From: CAWJFJ01 sp963800065
Lineage (GTDB): Bacteria > Actinomycetota > Acidimicrobiia > Acidimicrobiales > UBA8190
DNA length: 64,000 nt
Assembly (NCBI GenBank): GCA_963800065.1
Contig: CAWCZO010000009.1
Location: forward strand, 391,920 to 455,919
Direction: 5' to 3'
Part shown: positions 16,933 to 24,858 of the stretch, piece after piece
Position numbering within the stretch: position 1 is the first letter of the stretch
How the letters are laid out: every line of letters begins with the position of its first letter
Translations under genes and position numbers: made by a program
Notes under the pieces: model-generated
Databases searched by the model: none
The model's input: only the letters and a program-made list of their open reading frames with translations
What the model was told of the DNA's origin: nothing

Positions 16933-17571
16933 CTGAGGACACGAAGCGCCGGGGGGCTGCGGCCGACCGTCCGCCTGGGGCTCTGTATCGCTCTGGCGGT
17001 GGCACCGCTCCTCCTGCTTGCGACCCCGGGTCGAGCATCGCCTCGATCGACAGGTGCCCGGCTCGACGCCGCCGGAACCGTTGGTGCGCCGCGCCGCCCG
17101 ACGACCGGTCCGCCGGCGGGGATGTTGGCACCGTGGACGGTGCCGATCGCCTTGGCGGCCGACGAGTCACCCTCGACGACGACCACCGCCACGGCCACCA
17201 CGACGACCACCGTCCCGGTGACGACGACGACGGCCGCCGCCGCCCGGATGGCCCCGACCACGACGACCACCACATCGACGGCGACCACGACCACGACGAC
17301 GACGACGACGGCCCCCCCGCCACCGCGGACGAAGGAACAGGGCGAGGCGTCGTGGTATCCCGAAGCGCCAACCGGCTACTGCGCCAGTCCGTACCTGTCG
17401 TTCGGGACCGTGGTGACGATCACCGACGAGCTCACCGGTGGATCGATCCAGTGCCGGGTCGACGACCGCCAGGCACAGAATCCGGGACGGGTCATCGACC
17501 TCTCCTACGACGGATTCGCCGATCTGGCCAACCCGGCGCAGGGACTCATCGAGGTCCGCCTGACCTGGTGA
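16933..17571 (+). CDS. Secreted RlpA-like double-psi beta-barrel protein with Thr-rich linker
   Basis: If translation starts at CTG 16933, the protein has 212 residues and a textbook signal peptide: Arg-rich n-region (RTRSAGGLRPTVR), hydrophobic core LGLCIALAVAPLLLLA, and a cleavage site near PGRA. The first GTG/ATG start (16999) would cut this signal in half. AGGAAGG lies 7 bases before the CTG. A long Thr-Thr/Ala/Pro spacer at about 75-130 leads to the barrel: GEASWYPEAPTGYCASPYL, GTVVTITDELTGGSIQCRVDDR and VIDLSYDGFADL, with the conserved DD-R and D-L-S residues of RlpA. It occupies the position where actinobacteria usually carry rpfB, so a peptidoglycan-remodelling role is likely; lytic activity is not proven. 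Confidence 0.82.
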   Translation: MRTRSAGGLRPTVRLGLCIALAVAPLLLLATPGRASPRSTGARLDAAGTVGAPRRPTTGPPAGMLAPWTVPIALAADESPSTTTTATATTTTTVPVTTTTAAAARMAPTTTTTTSTATTTTTTTTTAPPPPRTKEQGEASWYPEAPTGYCASPYLSFGTVVTITDELTGGSIQCRVDDRQAQNPGRVIDLSYDGFADLANPAQGLIEVRLTW

Positions 17572-17576
17572 GAGAC

Positions 17577-17599
17577 GGTGCCGCCCCTCAGGCGGCACC
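17577..17599 (+). terminator. GC-rich hairpin between the RlpA-like gene and rsmA
   Basis: Perfect 9-bp stem GGTGCCGCC / GGCGGCACC with loop CCTCA, 5 bases after the stop of the RlpA-like gene. No T-run follows. It may attenuate transcription or protect the mRNA. It argues that the rsmA start is downstream at 17608 rather than at 17578. Confidence 0.45.
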
Positions 17600-17607
17600 A
17601 TGGTGGG

Positions 17608-18471
17608 GTGACCCTCACCCGAAGCCAGGTCCAGCAGATGATGGCGGCGGGTCAGGTTCGCCCGAGCCGGGCCTTGGGGCAGAACTTCGTCGTCGATGCC
17701 AACACCGTCCGTCGCATCGCCCGCCTGGCCGGGTTCGAGCGGGGCCAACGGGTGGTGGAGATCGGTGCCGGGCTCGGTGCCCTCACGGTGGCCCTGGCCG
17801 AGGCGGAGGCGAGAGTGACGGCGGTGGAGATCGACGAGCGCCTCATTCCCCTTCTGGAGGCGCAGGTGGAGGGCCACGACGTCCGCGTCGTGCACGCCGA
17901 CGCCCTCAGCCTGGACTGGTCAGGACTGCTCGGCCATCACGACGACACCGGATCGCCTTGGGCCGTCGTGGCCAACCTGCCCTACAACGTGGCCGTCCCC
18001 GTCATCGTCCGCGTGCTCGAGGAGGCACCGGCGGTGTCGTCGATGCTGGTGATGGTCCAGCGCGAAGTGGGAGAGCGACTGGCCGCGGCACCGGGGACGA
18101 AGGTCTACGGCGCCGTCTCGGTCAAGGTCGCCTACCACGCCGTCACCACCGTCGTCGGACGCGTTCCTCCGGCGGTGTTCCTGCCCCGACCCCGGGTGGA
18201 GTCGGTCCTGGTGCGGATCGTCCGTCGCCCCTCGGTGGCCGTCGATCCGGCCGTGGTCTCTGCCGATCGCCTGTTCACCGTCGTGCGCGCCGGATTCGCC
18301 CATCGCCGCAAGATGCTGCGTGGCGCGCTGAACGAAGTGATCGATCCGGCCGCCTTCGCCGCCGCCGGCGTCGATCCCGAGGCGCGCGCCGAGCAGTTGT
18401 CGGTGGAGGATTGGGGGAGACTGGTGGCATGCGACGGCGCCCTGGCCGGTGGGCGTCGGGAGAACCGGTGA
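17608..18471 (+). CDS. rsmA: 16S rRNA (adenine-1518,1519-N6)-dimethyltransferase KsgA
   Basis: A 287-residue methyltransferase that dimethylates two adjacent adenines in helix 45 of 16S rRNA. RPSRALGQNFVVDANTVRRI is the conserved N-terminal signature. Motif I is VVEIGAGLGALTVAL, the acidic strand end is VTAVEIDERL, and the catalytic NLPYN motif is ANLPYNVAVPV. The C-terminal helical domain carries FAHRRKMLRGAL. I choose GTG 17608 because GTG 17578 lies inside a perfect hairpin. The stop overlaps the ispE start. Gene order rsmA-ispE is classic for actinobacteria. Confidence 0.95.
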   Translation: MTLTRSQVQQMMAAGQVRPSRALGQNFVVDANTVRRIARLAGFERGQRVVEIGAGLGALTVALAEAEARVTAVEIDERLIPLLEAQVEGHDVRVVHADALSLDWSGLLGHHDDTGSPWAVVANLPYNVAVPVIVRVLEEAPAVSSMLVMVQREVGERLAAAPGTKVYGAVSVKVAYHAVTTVVGRVPPAVFLPRPRVESVLVRIVRRPSVAVDPAVVSADRLFTVVRAGFAHRRKMLRGALNEVIDPAAFAAAGVDPEARAEQLSVEDWGRLVACDGALAGGRRENR

Positions 18472-19325
18472 TGCCGGGTGGCAAGGAGGCCCGAGCGGAC
18501 CGGGCGGCGACGGGATCGGGCTGGGCATCGGTGACGTCGTCGGCTCCGGCCAAGCTGACGCTCTCGCTGCGGGTGACGGGCGTCCGTGACGACGGATTCC
18601 ACCTCCTCGAGGCCGAGATGGTGACTGTGGATCTGGTGGACTCGCTCACCTTCGCACCCGGCGACGGCGTCTCCATCGTCGACGAGGTGGTGGGGGGGCT
18701 GCCTCCCGGAGCGGTGGGGCCGGGTCCGGACAACCTGATCGCCCGCGCCCTGGCCCTCGTGGGTCGACGCGCCTCGGTCGAGGTGGTGAAGAGGATCCCT
18801 GTCGGTGCCGGCCTGGGCGGTGGATCAGCTGATGCCGCCGCCGTCTTGCGGTGGGCCCGGGCTCTGGACCCGACGACGGCGGTTCGACTGGGCGCCGATG
18901 TCCCGTTCTGCCTCCGGGGAGGCCGGGCCCTGGTGACGGGGATCGGCGAGACGATCGAGCCGCTGCCTTTCGAGGCGCGGCAATTCGTCTTGCTCCTGCC
19001 GCCTCTCGGCGTGAGCACCCACGAGGTGTACAGAGCGTGGGATGCACGTCGGGGTCCCGCCGGATCCGTGGTGGAGGAGGGCGAGGGCGCCTCCAATGAG
19101 CTCGAGGACGCCGCCGTGGCCGTGGCCCCCCGGCTGGCGGCATGGCGCGACCACCTGGCCGGAGTGTGCGGGAAGCGGCCCCGACTGGCCGGCAGCGGGT
19201 CGACCTGGTTCGTCGAGGGGGAACCCGAGACTCTCGGTCTCGGCCAACGGGACCACCTCATCCTCGACGGCGAGAAGGCGGCGATCTGCGCCGTCGCGAC
19301 GTTGCCGCCGTGGACGGAGGGATAG
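18471..19325 (+). CDS. ispE: 4-diphosphocytidyl-2-C-methyl-D-erythritol kinase
   Basis: A 284-residue GHMP kinase of the MEP isoprenoid pathway; it phosphorylates CDP-ME at the 2-OH. SAPAKLTLSLRV is the substrate loop, and the GHMP signature PVGAGLGGGSADAAAVL is near residue 110. LGADVPFCLRGG and the late LAGSGSTWFVEG motif complete the pattern. ATG 18471 overlaps the rsmA stop. The first 20 residues are low-complexity, so the GTG at 18531 is an alternative start. Housekeeping; presence shows a non-mevalonate route. Confidence 0.93.
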   Translation: MPGGKEARADRAATGSGWASVTSSAPAKLTLSLRVTGVRDDGFHLLEAEMVTVDLVDSLTFAPGDGVSIVDEVVGGLPPGAVGPGPDNLIARALALVGRRASVEVVKRIPVGAGLGGGSADAAAVLRWARALDPTTAVRLGADVPFCLRGGRALVTGIGETIEPLPFEARQFVLLLPPLGVSTHEVYRAWDARRGPAGSVVEEGEGASNELEDAAVAVAPRLAAWRDHLAGVCGKRPRLAGSGSTWFVEGEPETLGLGQRDHLILDGEKAAICAVATLPPWTEG

Positions 19326-19368
19326 GGCCACCGCTCTCGGCGACGCGGGAGGCGGGTGTTAATGTCTG

Positions 19369-20418
19369 GTGGTGGGTCGACCGCGCCGTACCCTCCGTGT
19401 CGTCCGCCGCAAGGTTCGTCGGGCTCTCGGTCGACCCAACCAGCGTCTGGTGGCCACCCAGCCCAATCCGGCCGACCCCAACCCGCTGAGCGACTTCCGG
19501 TTCTTCGCCGTGCTCGGGACGTGGATGGAGGAGGACGTCGTCGAGGCCACCGTCCGCAACGCCTTCGCCCAGGGGGTCGAGGCCGTCTACCTGGTGGACA
19601 ACGCCTCGACCGACGCCACCGTGGAGCGGGCCCTGGCCGCCGGTGCCACCTTGGCCGAGTCCTTCGAGACGCAGGTCTACGAGGAGCACGTCCGGGTGTT
19701 GTTCATGAACGGCGTGGTGGCCCGGGAGTCGTTGGCCTGCGGCGCCGAGCACGTCTGGTGGTTGTGGCTCGACGCCGATGAGTTCCCCGAGGGTCCCGAC
19801 GGGATGACCATCGTCGAGTACCTCCGCACCCTCGATCGCCGTTTCCGCCTGGTGGGCAGTACCTATTACAACCATTACCCCAGCACGAAGCCCGAGTATC
19901 TCCCCGGATTCCATCCCCTGGAGTTCCAACCGCTGTGCGAACACTACGTGCGGGTACTTCCCCGCTTCTGCGATCAGTGGCACTTCAAGCATCCCCTGCA
20001 GAGGTTCGACAGCGTCGGCCCCTTCGCCATGAGCATCATCGGGTTCCACAGCGCCAACACGATGCACCCGGCCCCGCTGCTCGAGCCGACGGGCGGCATC
20101 GTGACCCACCACGTGCAGTACCGGGAAGAGGCGTTCACCAGGATGCGGATGGAGCTGCTGTGCGGCGGGGGAGGACGCAATACCTACAACCACTCGATCG
20201 GGAACACCGAGATCGGCAAACGATTCGCCTCGCTCGACGCCATCTACGAACAGCGCTGGCGCGACGTCGACAACCTGCGGATCCGCGACACCAACAAGGG
20301 TGTGGATCCCGAACCGTGGACCGGTCCGCGTCCCACGCACCTCTGGTACGAGCCCGGTGAGCTCGAGGCGGCCAAGCGGGCGTGGGCGGACGACCGGTCG
20401 CTGAGCCACACGGAATGA
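19369..20418 (+). CDS. Glycosyltransferase family 2-like protein (paralogue 1)
   Basis: A 349-residue GT-A-type transferase. The strand VYLVDNASTDATVERAL gives the nucleotide-binding edge, and WLDADEFPEGPDG supplies the DxD metal motif. HFKHPLQRFD and GIVTHHVQYREEAF near the end are shared with the second copy at 44215-45255 on the minus strand. The first 20 residues are strongly basic. Two GTG codons (19369, 19372) are possible; TAATGT lies 6 bases before the second. Its stop overlaps the next methyltransferase by four bases. It opens a three-gene surface-polymer cluster; donor and acceptor are unknown. Confidence 0.82.
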   Translation: MVGRPRRTLRVVRRKVRRALGRPNQRLVATQPNPADPNPLSDFRFFAVLGTWMEEDVVEATVRNAFAQGVEAVYLVDNASTDATVERALAAGATLAESFETQVYEEHVRVLFMNGVVARESLACGAEHVWWLWLDADEFPEGPDGMTIVEYLRTLDRRFRLVGSTYYNHYPSTKPEYLPGFHPLEFQPLCEHYVRVLPRFCDQWHFKHPLQRFDSVGPFAMSIIGFHSANTMHPAPLLEPTGGIVTHHVQYREEAFTRMRMELLCGGGGRNTYNHSIGNTEIGKRFASLDAIYEQRWRDVDNLRIRDTNKGVDPEPWTGPRPTHLWYEPGELEAAKRAWADDRSLSHTE

Positions 20419-21212
20419 GCGACGAGGACGGGCCGGTGGTCCCCGGCCTCGACATGGTCGGGCTCACCCAGACGCCCGACCGTTTCCAGCTGTGGACACG
20501 GGTGATCGCCGACTTCCGGGTCCAGACCATGGTCGAGGTGGGTGTCTACCGGGGGGTGTTCGCCGAGGCCATGTTGCGCGACTGTCCGGGAATCACCACG
20601 TACTACATGATCGATCCCTGGCGGCGCCTCGCCGACTGGAACAAGCCGGCCAACAAGCCGAACAAGCCGGCCGACGAGCAGGATGCCCGCTTCCAGGCCC
20701 TCTTCGAGGAGACGGTGGAGCGCACGGCACCGTGGGAGGCCAAGCGGGTCGTCCTGCGCGGTCGCACCACCGAGGTCATCGACTCGATCCCCGACGGGTC
20801 GCTCGATCTCGCCTATGTCGACGGCGACCACACCCTGCGCGGGATCTCGATCGACCTGATCAGGGTGTGGCAGAAGGTCCGTCCCGGAGGCCTGTTGGGC
20901 GGCGACGACTTCAGCCGGTCGACCTGGCAGCACGACCGGAGCTTCGAGCCGTCGCTCGTCTTCCCCTTCGCCCTCTACTTCGCCGAGGCGGTCGGATCCC
21001 CGATCACCGCCCTGGGGCACAACCAGTACCTGATACACAAGGTGGACACCGGCTTCGCCTTCCACGACCCCACCGGCCACTACGGCGACACCACGTTGCA
21101 GGCGGCGTTGGCGGCCGTGTCCGGGCCGGACCGGGACCAACGGCGGTCGCTCCCGTCGGCCGGGCGGTCCCTGGCCCGACGCCTCTCGCCCAAGCGCCAG
21201 TCCCAGGGTTAG
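20415..21212 (+). CDS. Class I SAM methyltransferase (Methyltransf_24 type)
   Basis: 265 residues. MVEVGVYRGVFAEAML is motif I; LDLAYVDGDHTLRGIS gives the metal-associated D-G-D-H loop; VRPGGLLGGDDFS is the post-motif turn. This type methylates sugars in polysaccharide and macrolide clusters. An insertion of Asn-Lys-Pro-Ala repeats (KPANKPNKPADE, about residues 77-88) is unusual and exposed. The ATG overlaps the GT2 stop (ATGA), and the gene ends 28 bases before the alkaline-phosphatase-superfamily gene, so the three are probably one operon. Confidence 0.82.
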   Translation: MSDEDGPVVPGLDMVGLTQTPDRFQLWTRVIADFRVQTMVEVGVYRGVFAEAMLRDCPGITTYYMIDPWRRLADWNKPANKPNKPADEQDARFQALFEETVERTAPWEAKRVVLRGRTTEVIDSIPDGSLDLAYVDGDHTLRGISIDLIRVWQKVRPGGLLGGDDFSRSTWQHDRSFEPSLVFPFALYFAEAVGSPITALGHNQYLIHKVDTGFAFHDPTGHYGDTTLQAALAAVSGPDRDQRRSLPSAGRSLARRLSPKRQSQG

Positions 21213-21240
21213 CCGCCGTGGGTACCCGGAGGACCGGCGC

Positions 21241-22650
21241 GTGACGAGCCCGACGAACATGTTGGTGATCGTGCTCGACGCCCTGAGAGAAGACTGCGTC
21301 ACACCACCGCTCGAGGAATCCGACCGGTGCTTCAAGGCGGAGACCTGCATCACGTCCGCCCCCTGGACCCTTCCCGCCTGCACCTCGCTCATCACCGGAA
21401 TGGACGTCACCCGGCATCACCACTTCTGGCACTCCGGAGGTCGGGTGACGAGCGAGCTGGTGCGTGCCGTCCCCGACCTCTACCGCAAGGTCGGTCTGGT
21501 CAACAACACCGTTCTCCTCTCGGCCTCGAAGCTCGACACCGGCTTCGACCGGTGGAAGTACTTCGACGACCACGCCCGTCCCTTCCGGCGGGCGGCCACC
21601 TACATCCGGCGGGCGCGACCCAAGAAGCCGCTCTTCCTCATCGTGCATTCGAACATCCCCCACGACTACTACCTCCCCGGCGCAGCCCGGTACTACGACG
21701 AGGAGTTCCCCGGCACCACCGACGCCGCCTGCATCCTGCGCAACCGGGTGATCCGCTGGGCCGGGACCACCCCGGAGGAGCGCGCCGCCGTGGCCCGGAC
21801 GTACCGAGCGTCGGCCATGAAGGCCGTCTCGTGCGCCCGTGAGATCCTCGAGATGGCCCGGGCCCGGGACGACTTCGTCACCGTCGTGGTGTCGGACCAC
21901 GGCGAAGGGCTCGACTACGACGATGGCCGCCTCCACCACGGCGGTCGCGTCCACGACGACCTTCTGCGGGTTCCGCTCTACTTCGATCTTCCCTCCACCA
22001 TCCCCGAGCATCAACGCCGCGACATGGCGGCCGCTCTGTCGTCGTCCCTCGTCGGCATCACCGACGTCTTCCCCACCCTGTTGGCCCTGGCCGGCGTGGG
22101 GCCCGTCCCCCAGGCCGACGGTCGGCGGATCGACACCGCGTCGAGCGAGCGGGTGGTGGTCAGCGAGGACCGCCGCTATCTCTACTTCAAGGACCGCTTC
22201 CGGCTGAACATCATGGGGCGGGGCAAGAACATGTCGCAGGAGGACGGGGAGCGCAACCAACGCCTGCGGGCACAGCTGGCCGAGGCGCCGATCGTGCGGT
22301 CGTACCGGTCGAAGGCGGCCAAAGCGATCATGACGTGTCTGCACCTGCGGCCCGGAACAGGCTCCACCTCCGATACCCGCCGTGCTCTGCTCGAGTTCGG
22401 CGAGAATCTGATGGGAGCGCCGGCGCTCGTCCGGCGGGGCGACCGGCTCTACGGCTTCGAGCTGTACGACCTGGAGGGCGACCCCTCCGAGAGGCACAAC
22501 CTGCTCACCGCCGGGGATGCCGGGGTCGACGCCCTCGTGGCCAGTGAGTGGGGGCTGCCCATCACCGTTCCCATCGGCGACGCCACCGACGAGGCCGAGG
22601 TGGACCTGGCCACCATGCTCGAGGGAGCCGAGCGCGTCACCGCCACCTGA
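21241..22650 (+). CDS. Alkaline-phosphatase-superfamily (sulfatase-like) protein with Thr nucleophile
   Basis: A 469-residue cytosolic-looking hydrolase or phosphotransferase. The first metal ligand is VIVLDALRED near residue 12. Where sulfatases have C/S-x-P-S-R, this protein has APWTLPACTSLITG, so Thr takes the nucleophile position, as in phosphoglycerol and phosphoethanolamine transferases. The second metal site is VVSDHGEGLDYDDG, and VPLYF with a late DLEGDPSERHNL stretch is sulfatase-like. No signal peptide or membrane span is seen. With no formylglycine motif it is unlikely to be a classical sulfatase. Context with GT2 and a methyltransferase suggests modification of a glycan or polyol phosphate. 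Confidence 0.78.
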   Translation: MTSPTNMLVIVLDALREDCVTPPLEESDRCFKAETCITSAPWTLPACTSLITGMDVTRHHHFWHSGGRVTSELVRAVPDLYRKVGLVNNTVLLSASKLDTGFDRWKYFDDHARPFRRAATYIRRARPKKPLFLIVHSNIPHDYYLPGAARYYDEEFPGTTDAACILRNRVIRWAGTTPEERAAVARTYRASAMKAVSCAREILEMARARDDFVTVVVSDHGEGLDYDDGRLHHGGRVHDDLLRVPLYFDLPSTIPEHQRRDMAAALSSSLVGITDVFPTLLALAGVGPVPQADGRRIDTASSERVVVSEDRRYLYFKDRFRLNIMGRGKNMSQEDGERNQRLRAQLAEAPIVRSYRSKAAKAIMTCLHLRPGTGSTSDTRRALLEFGENLMGAPALVRRGDRLYGFELYDLEGDPSERHNLLTAGDAGVDALVASEWGLPITVPIGDATDEAEVDLATMLEGAERVTAT

Positions 22651-22674
22651 ACGGGCGGGAGCGGCGGCGGCGGG

Positions 22675-22776
22675 CTATTTGCCCGCGGCCCGCCGTTGCC
22701 AGCGGGTGGCCTTCAACATCTTCTTGTGCTTCTTCTTGCGCATGCGCTTGCGGCGCTTCTTGATCAGCGATCCCAT
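22675..22776 (-). CDS. Small-subunit ribosomal protein bS22-like (AURKAIP1/COX24 type)
   Basis: A 33-residue, highly basic protein read from ATG 22774-22776 to TAG 22675-22677: MGSLIKKRRKRMRKKKHKKM, then a tail ending RRAAGK. It matches the mycobacterial bS22 pattern (MGSVIKKRRKRMxKKKHRK) and the COX24/AURKAIP1 signature. It is convergent with the sulfatase-like gene and divergent from the VOC protein. It is below the length cutoff of most gene finders. Confidence 0.85.
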   Translation of the reverse strand: MGSLIKKRRKRMRKKKHKKMLKATRWQRRAAGK

Positions 22777-22844
22777 GAGTGGGCGAAGGTTCAGCGCGGT
22801 ATCCCGGTCCTGCCGATATTCTGGGCCCCCGGAGGAGGTGGGCC

Positions 22845-23210
22845 ATGGGCCACCGGCTGGTTGCCATCGACCATGTGCAGCTGGCCATGCCGGCGGGAGG
22901 CGAGGACGAAGCCACCGCGTTCTACCAGGGGATCCTGGGCCTCGAGCGTCGGCCCAAGCCGCCGGTGCTGGCCGCCCGGGGCGGCTGCTGGTTCGCCAAC
23001 GACGACGTGGTCGTCCATCTGGGCGTGGACACCGACTTCCGGGCCGCCCGCAAAGCGCACCCGGCGCTGGTGGTCGATGGGTTCGACGCCCTGTGCGCCG
23101 CTCTCGATTCCCGGGGGCACCCGGTGCGTCCCGACCACGAGCTCCCGGGCGTCCGTCGGGGCTACGTGGACGATCCTTTCGGGAACCGGATCGAGCTCAT
23201 CGAGGCGTGA
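22845..23210 (+). CDS. VOC superfamily (glyoxalase-like) protein
   Basis: 121 residues with two beta-alpha-beta-beta-beta modules. AIDHVQLAMPAGGEDEATAF opens the first module, and VDDPFGNRIELIEA closes the second, giving the usual His/Glu metal positions. The ATG at 22845 follows a strong GGAGGAGG at 9 bases' distance, so I reject the longer frame from 22779. Related proteins include glyoxalases, fosfomycin-resistance enzymes and dioxygenases; no substrate can be assigned. Confidence 0.85.
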   Translation: MGHRLVAIDHVQLAMPAGGEDEATAFYQGILGLERRPKPPVLAARGGCWFANDDVVVHLGVDTDFRAARKAHPALVVDGFDALCAALDSRGHPVRPDHELPGVRRGYVDDPFGNRIELIEA

Positions 23211-23282
23211 GCGCTGGATGGGCGAGGATGGAGCCCGAGAGATGAGATCCTCGTTGCCGGGCCCCGGCGGGCATCGGTGCCT

Positions 23283-23358
23283 TGGCGGGTAGTTCAATCG
23301 GCAGAACGCCGGCCTTTGGAGCCGGATGTTGGAGGTTCGAGCCCTCCCCCGCCAGCCA
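23283..23358 (+). tRNA. tRNA-Gln (anticodon TTG)
   Basis: A complete cloverleaf can be folded by hand: acceptor TGGCGGG/CCCGCCA, D stem GTTC/GAAC, anticodon stem CCGGC/GCCGG with loop CTTTGGA (anticodon TTG), T stem GGAGG/CCTCC with loop TTCGAGC. Discriminator G and an encoded CCA (23356-23358) follow. Confidence 0.95.
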
Positions 23359-23552
23359 AGCTCTCCAGCAAGCAGTCATCGGGGCCCGACCGCCGTTACC
23401 GCCGCCTCGGCCTCCCACCGACCTGGGTCCCGTGTCGCACGAACACGCAATCGCCACCAGTAGGGCTTCTTTCAGAAAGGCCGTTCAACTCCACGTCAAC
23501 CTCTTTGGATCTACCAGCGTGGAATGGGAGGTCCCAGAGGAAGAAGGATCGG

Positions 23553-24206
23553 ATGGCAGCAGCCGGCGCGCCAAGCACCGCCGTCGTTCTCATGGCGCTC
23601 TCGCTCTCGATGGTGGCTGGATGTTCGTCACCTCAGGCATCGACTACCAAGAGACAAGTGGCGTCTCCAACCTCCGGCACGACAACCCTCGCTCCACCAC
23701 CCACCAGTCCCGTAACGGCCCCACCACCCACCACACAAGCCGTCATGGCGTCGACACGATGCCAGCCCTATGAGCTTCGGATCGGTATCGGACCGCAAGT
23801 CTCTCCAGAGACCGGAGAGCATCCCTTGCTGCTGGCTCTGACCAACGAAGGCTCTCGTGCCTGTTATCTCGACGGGTATCCAGGGGTGACCCTTTACGAT
23901 GCCGACAATGCACTGCTCCCGCTGTCGTACCAATGGCACGGCTATCAGACGACTGGACCAGCGCCGCAAAGAGTCGACATCGCTCCAGGGAGGGCGGCGT
24001 TCGTCATGGTGAGCAAGTACCGATGCGACTCCGGGGACAAAGACACGGCCGTCAGCCTTCACCTCATCCCGCCTGACGACACGACATCGCTGGTGGTGAG
24101 CATCCAAGGCCACCAGGACCTCAGCTATTGCGGCCCCGGCGATCCTGGCTCCGAGCTGGACATCTCACCGGTTGAGCCCACAGCCGAGTCCACGGCGGCG
24201 CCCTGA
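23553..24206 (+). CDS. DUF4232-type lipoprotein
   Basis: A 217-residue predicted lipoprotein. The signal peptide runs to the lipobox VAGC near residue 25. A Thr/Pro/Ser-rich linker follows, then a DUF4232-like domain: CQPYELRIGIG, LALTNEGSRACYLDGYPGVTL and VDIAPGRAAFVMV with two further Cys (KYRCDSG, SYCGPG). The domain occurs in secreted and lipid-anchored actinobacterial proteins; its role is unknown. ATG 23553 is preceded by AAGAAGGA. The region is visibly less GC-rich than its surroundings and lies just after tRNA-Gln, so acquisition by transfer is possible. Confidence 0.78.
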   Translation: MAAAGAPSTAVVLMALSLSMVAGCSSPQASTTKRQVASPTSGTTTLAPPPTSPVTAPPPTTQAVMASTRCQPYELRIGIGPQVSPETGEHPLLLALTNEGSRACYLDGYPGVTLYDADNALLPLSYQWHGYQTTGPAPQRVDIAPGRAAFVMVSKYRCDSGDKDTAVSLHLIPPDDTTSLVVSIQGHQDLSYCGPGDPGSELDISPVEPTAESTAAP

Positions 24207-24307
24207 CGGGGTACACCGCCCGCCCCCGCGGATGACCAATGGGTGCGAGGACCCGGTGTGTGGCTTGAAAAACGGCTCCTGCGACGACGTCCTGATCAGA
24301 TGTCAGC

Positions 24308-24356
24308 GATCAGACCGGCCGAGATCAACCGGCCGGGATCAACCGGCCGGGATCAA
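24308..24356. repeat. Tandem GATCAACCGGCCGG repeat
   Basis: Units at 24308-24322 (GATCAGACCGGCCGA), 24323-24336 and 24337-24350 (both GATCAACCGGCCGG), then a partial GATCAA. Each unit has the palindrome CCGGCCGG or a close variant. It overlaps the stop codon region of the minus-strand Cys-rich gene. Confidence 0.75.
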
Positions 24357-24583
24357 TTGGTGAAGGCGTGAAGTCCGTCGGGCACGAAGTCGGGCGCCAT
24401 GATGAGCCGGTTGCGCATCACCTCGTCGCAATGACGGCAGCGCGTCCCTCGCGGCGTCACCCGGCAGGCCATGATCCCGGCCAGGTGGGGTACGTCGTAT
24501 CCGCTGCAGGTTCCCCCGTCCAGCTCCTCGGAGCAGTAGGCGACCTCACCGTCGCGATGAAGAACGAGACATCCGTTACACAT
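24353..24583 (-). CDS. Cys-rich small protein (paralogue A)
   Basis: A 76-residue protein with Cys pairs spaced like a zinc ribbon: MCNGCLVLHRDGEVAYCSEE, then GTCSGYD and TRCRHCDEV. I do not know the family. It clearly resembles the 63-residue protein at 24859-25050: both have LHRDGxVAYC or VHRDGxVAYC, a Cys about 10 residues later, and a terminal CxxC. AAAGGA lies about 12 bases before the ATG. It sits downstream of dnaE2 and the second copy. Metal binding is inferred from the Cys pattern. Confidence 0.65.
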   Translation of the reverse strand: MCNGCLVLHRDGEVAYCSEELDGGTCSGYDVPHLAGIMACRVTPRGTRCRHCDEVMRNRLIMAPDFVPDGLHAFTN

Positions 24584-24858
24584 TGGCCCAGAATCCTTTC
24601 CGGTGGCCTAAGGGATATCCCCTGTGTGCCTTCTCACAATCGGCCGAAGGACGGGGCCGGTGGAGCAAGCGATGCACAACGGCGCCCACTGTGAGTGTGG
24701 ATCCTTCAGCTTTACCACTATCCGCGGTCAAACAGGGGGCATTACCTCCTGGGAGTGGTTAGGAAAGAGGCGCTCTGCGGTCGAACCGCGCCGGGGGAGG
24801 GACGACGGGCGGTCCGCCGAGGGGCGGTGACGGTGGTGGGGACCGGGGGCGCCGGCGA
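24584..24858. other. Intergenic stretch between the two Cys-rich paralogues
   Basis: 275 bases, less GC-rich in its first half, with no supported ORF. It should contain the promoter for the minus-strand paralogue A (GATATC and AAAGGA near its start), but no clear -10/-35 pair could be named. Confidence 0.4.

Noticed and set aside
17578..17607. GTG 17578 as the rsmA start
   Set aside because: It lies within a perfect 9-bp hairpin and adds ten residues not seen in the family; GTG 17608 fits better.
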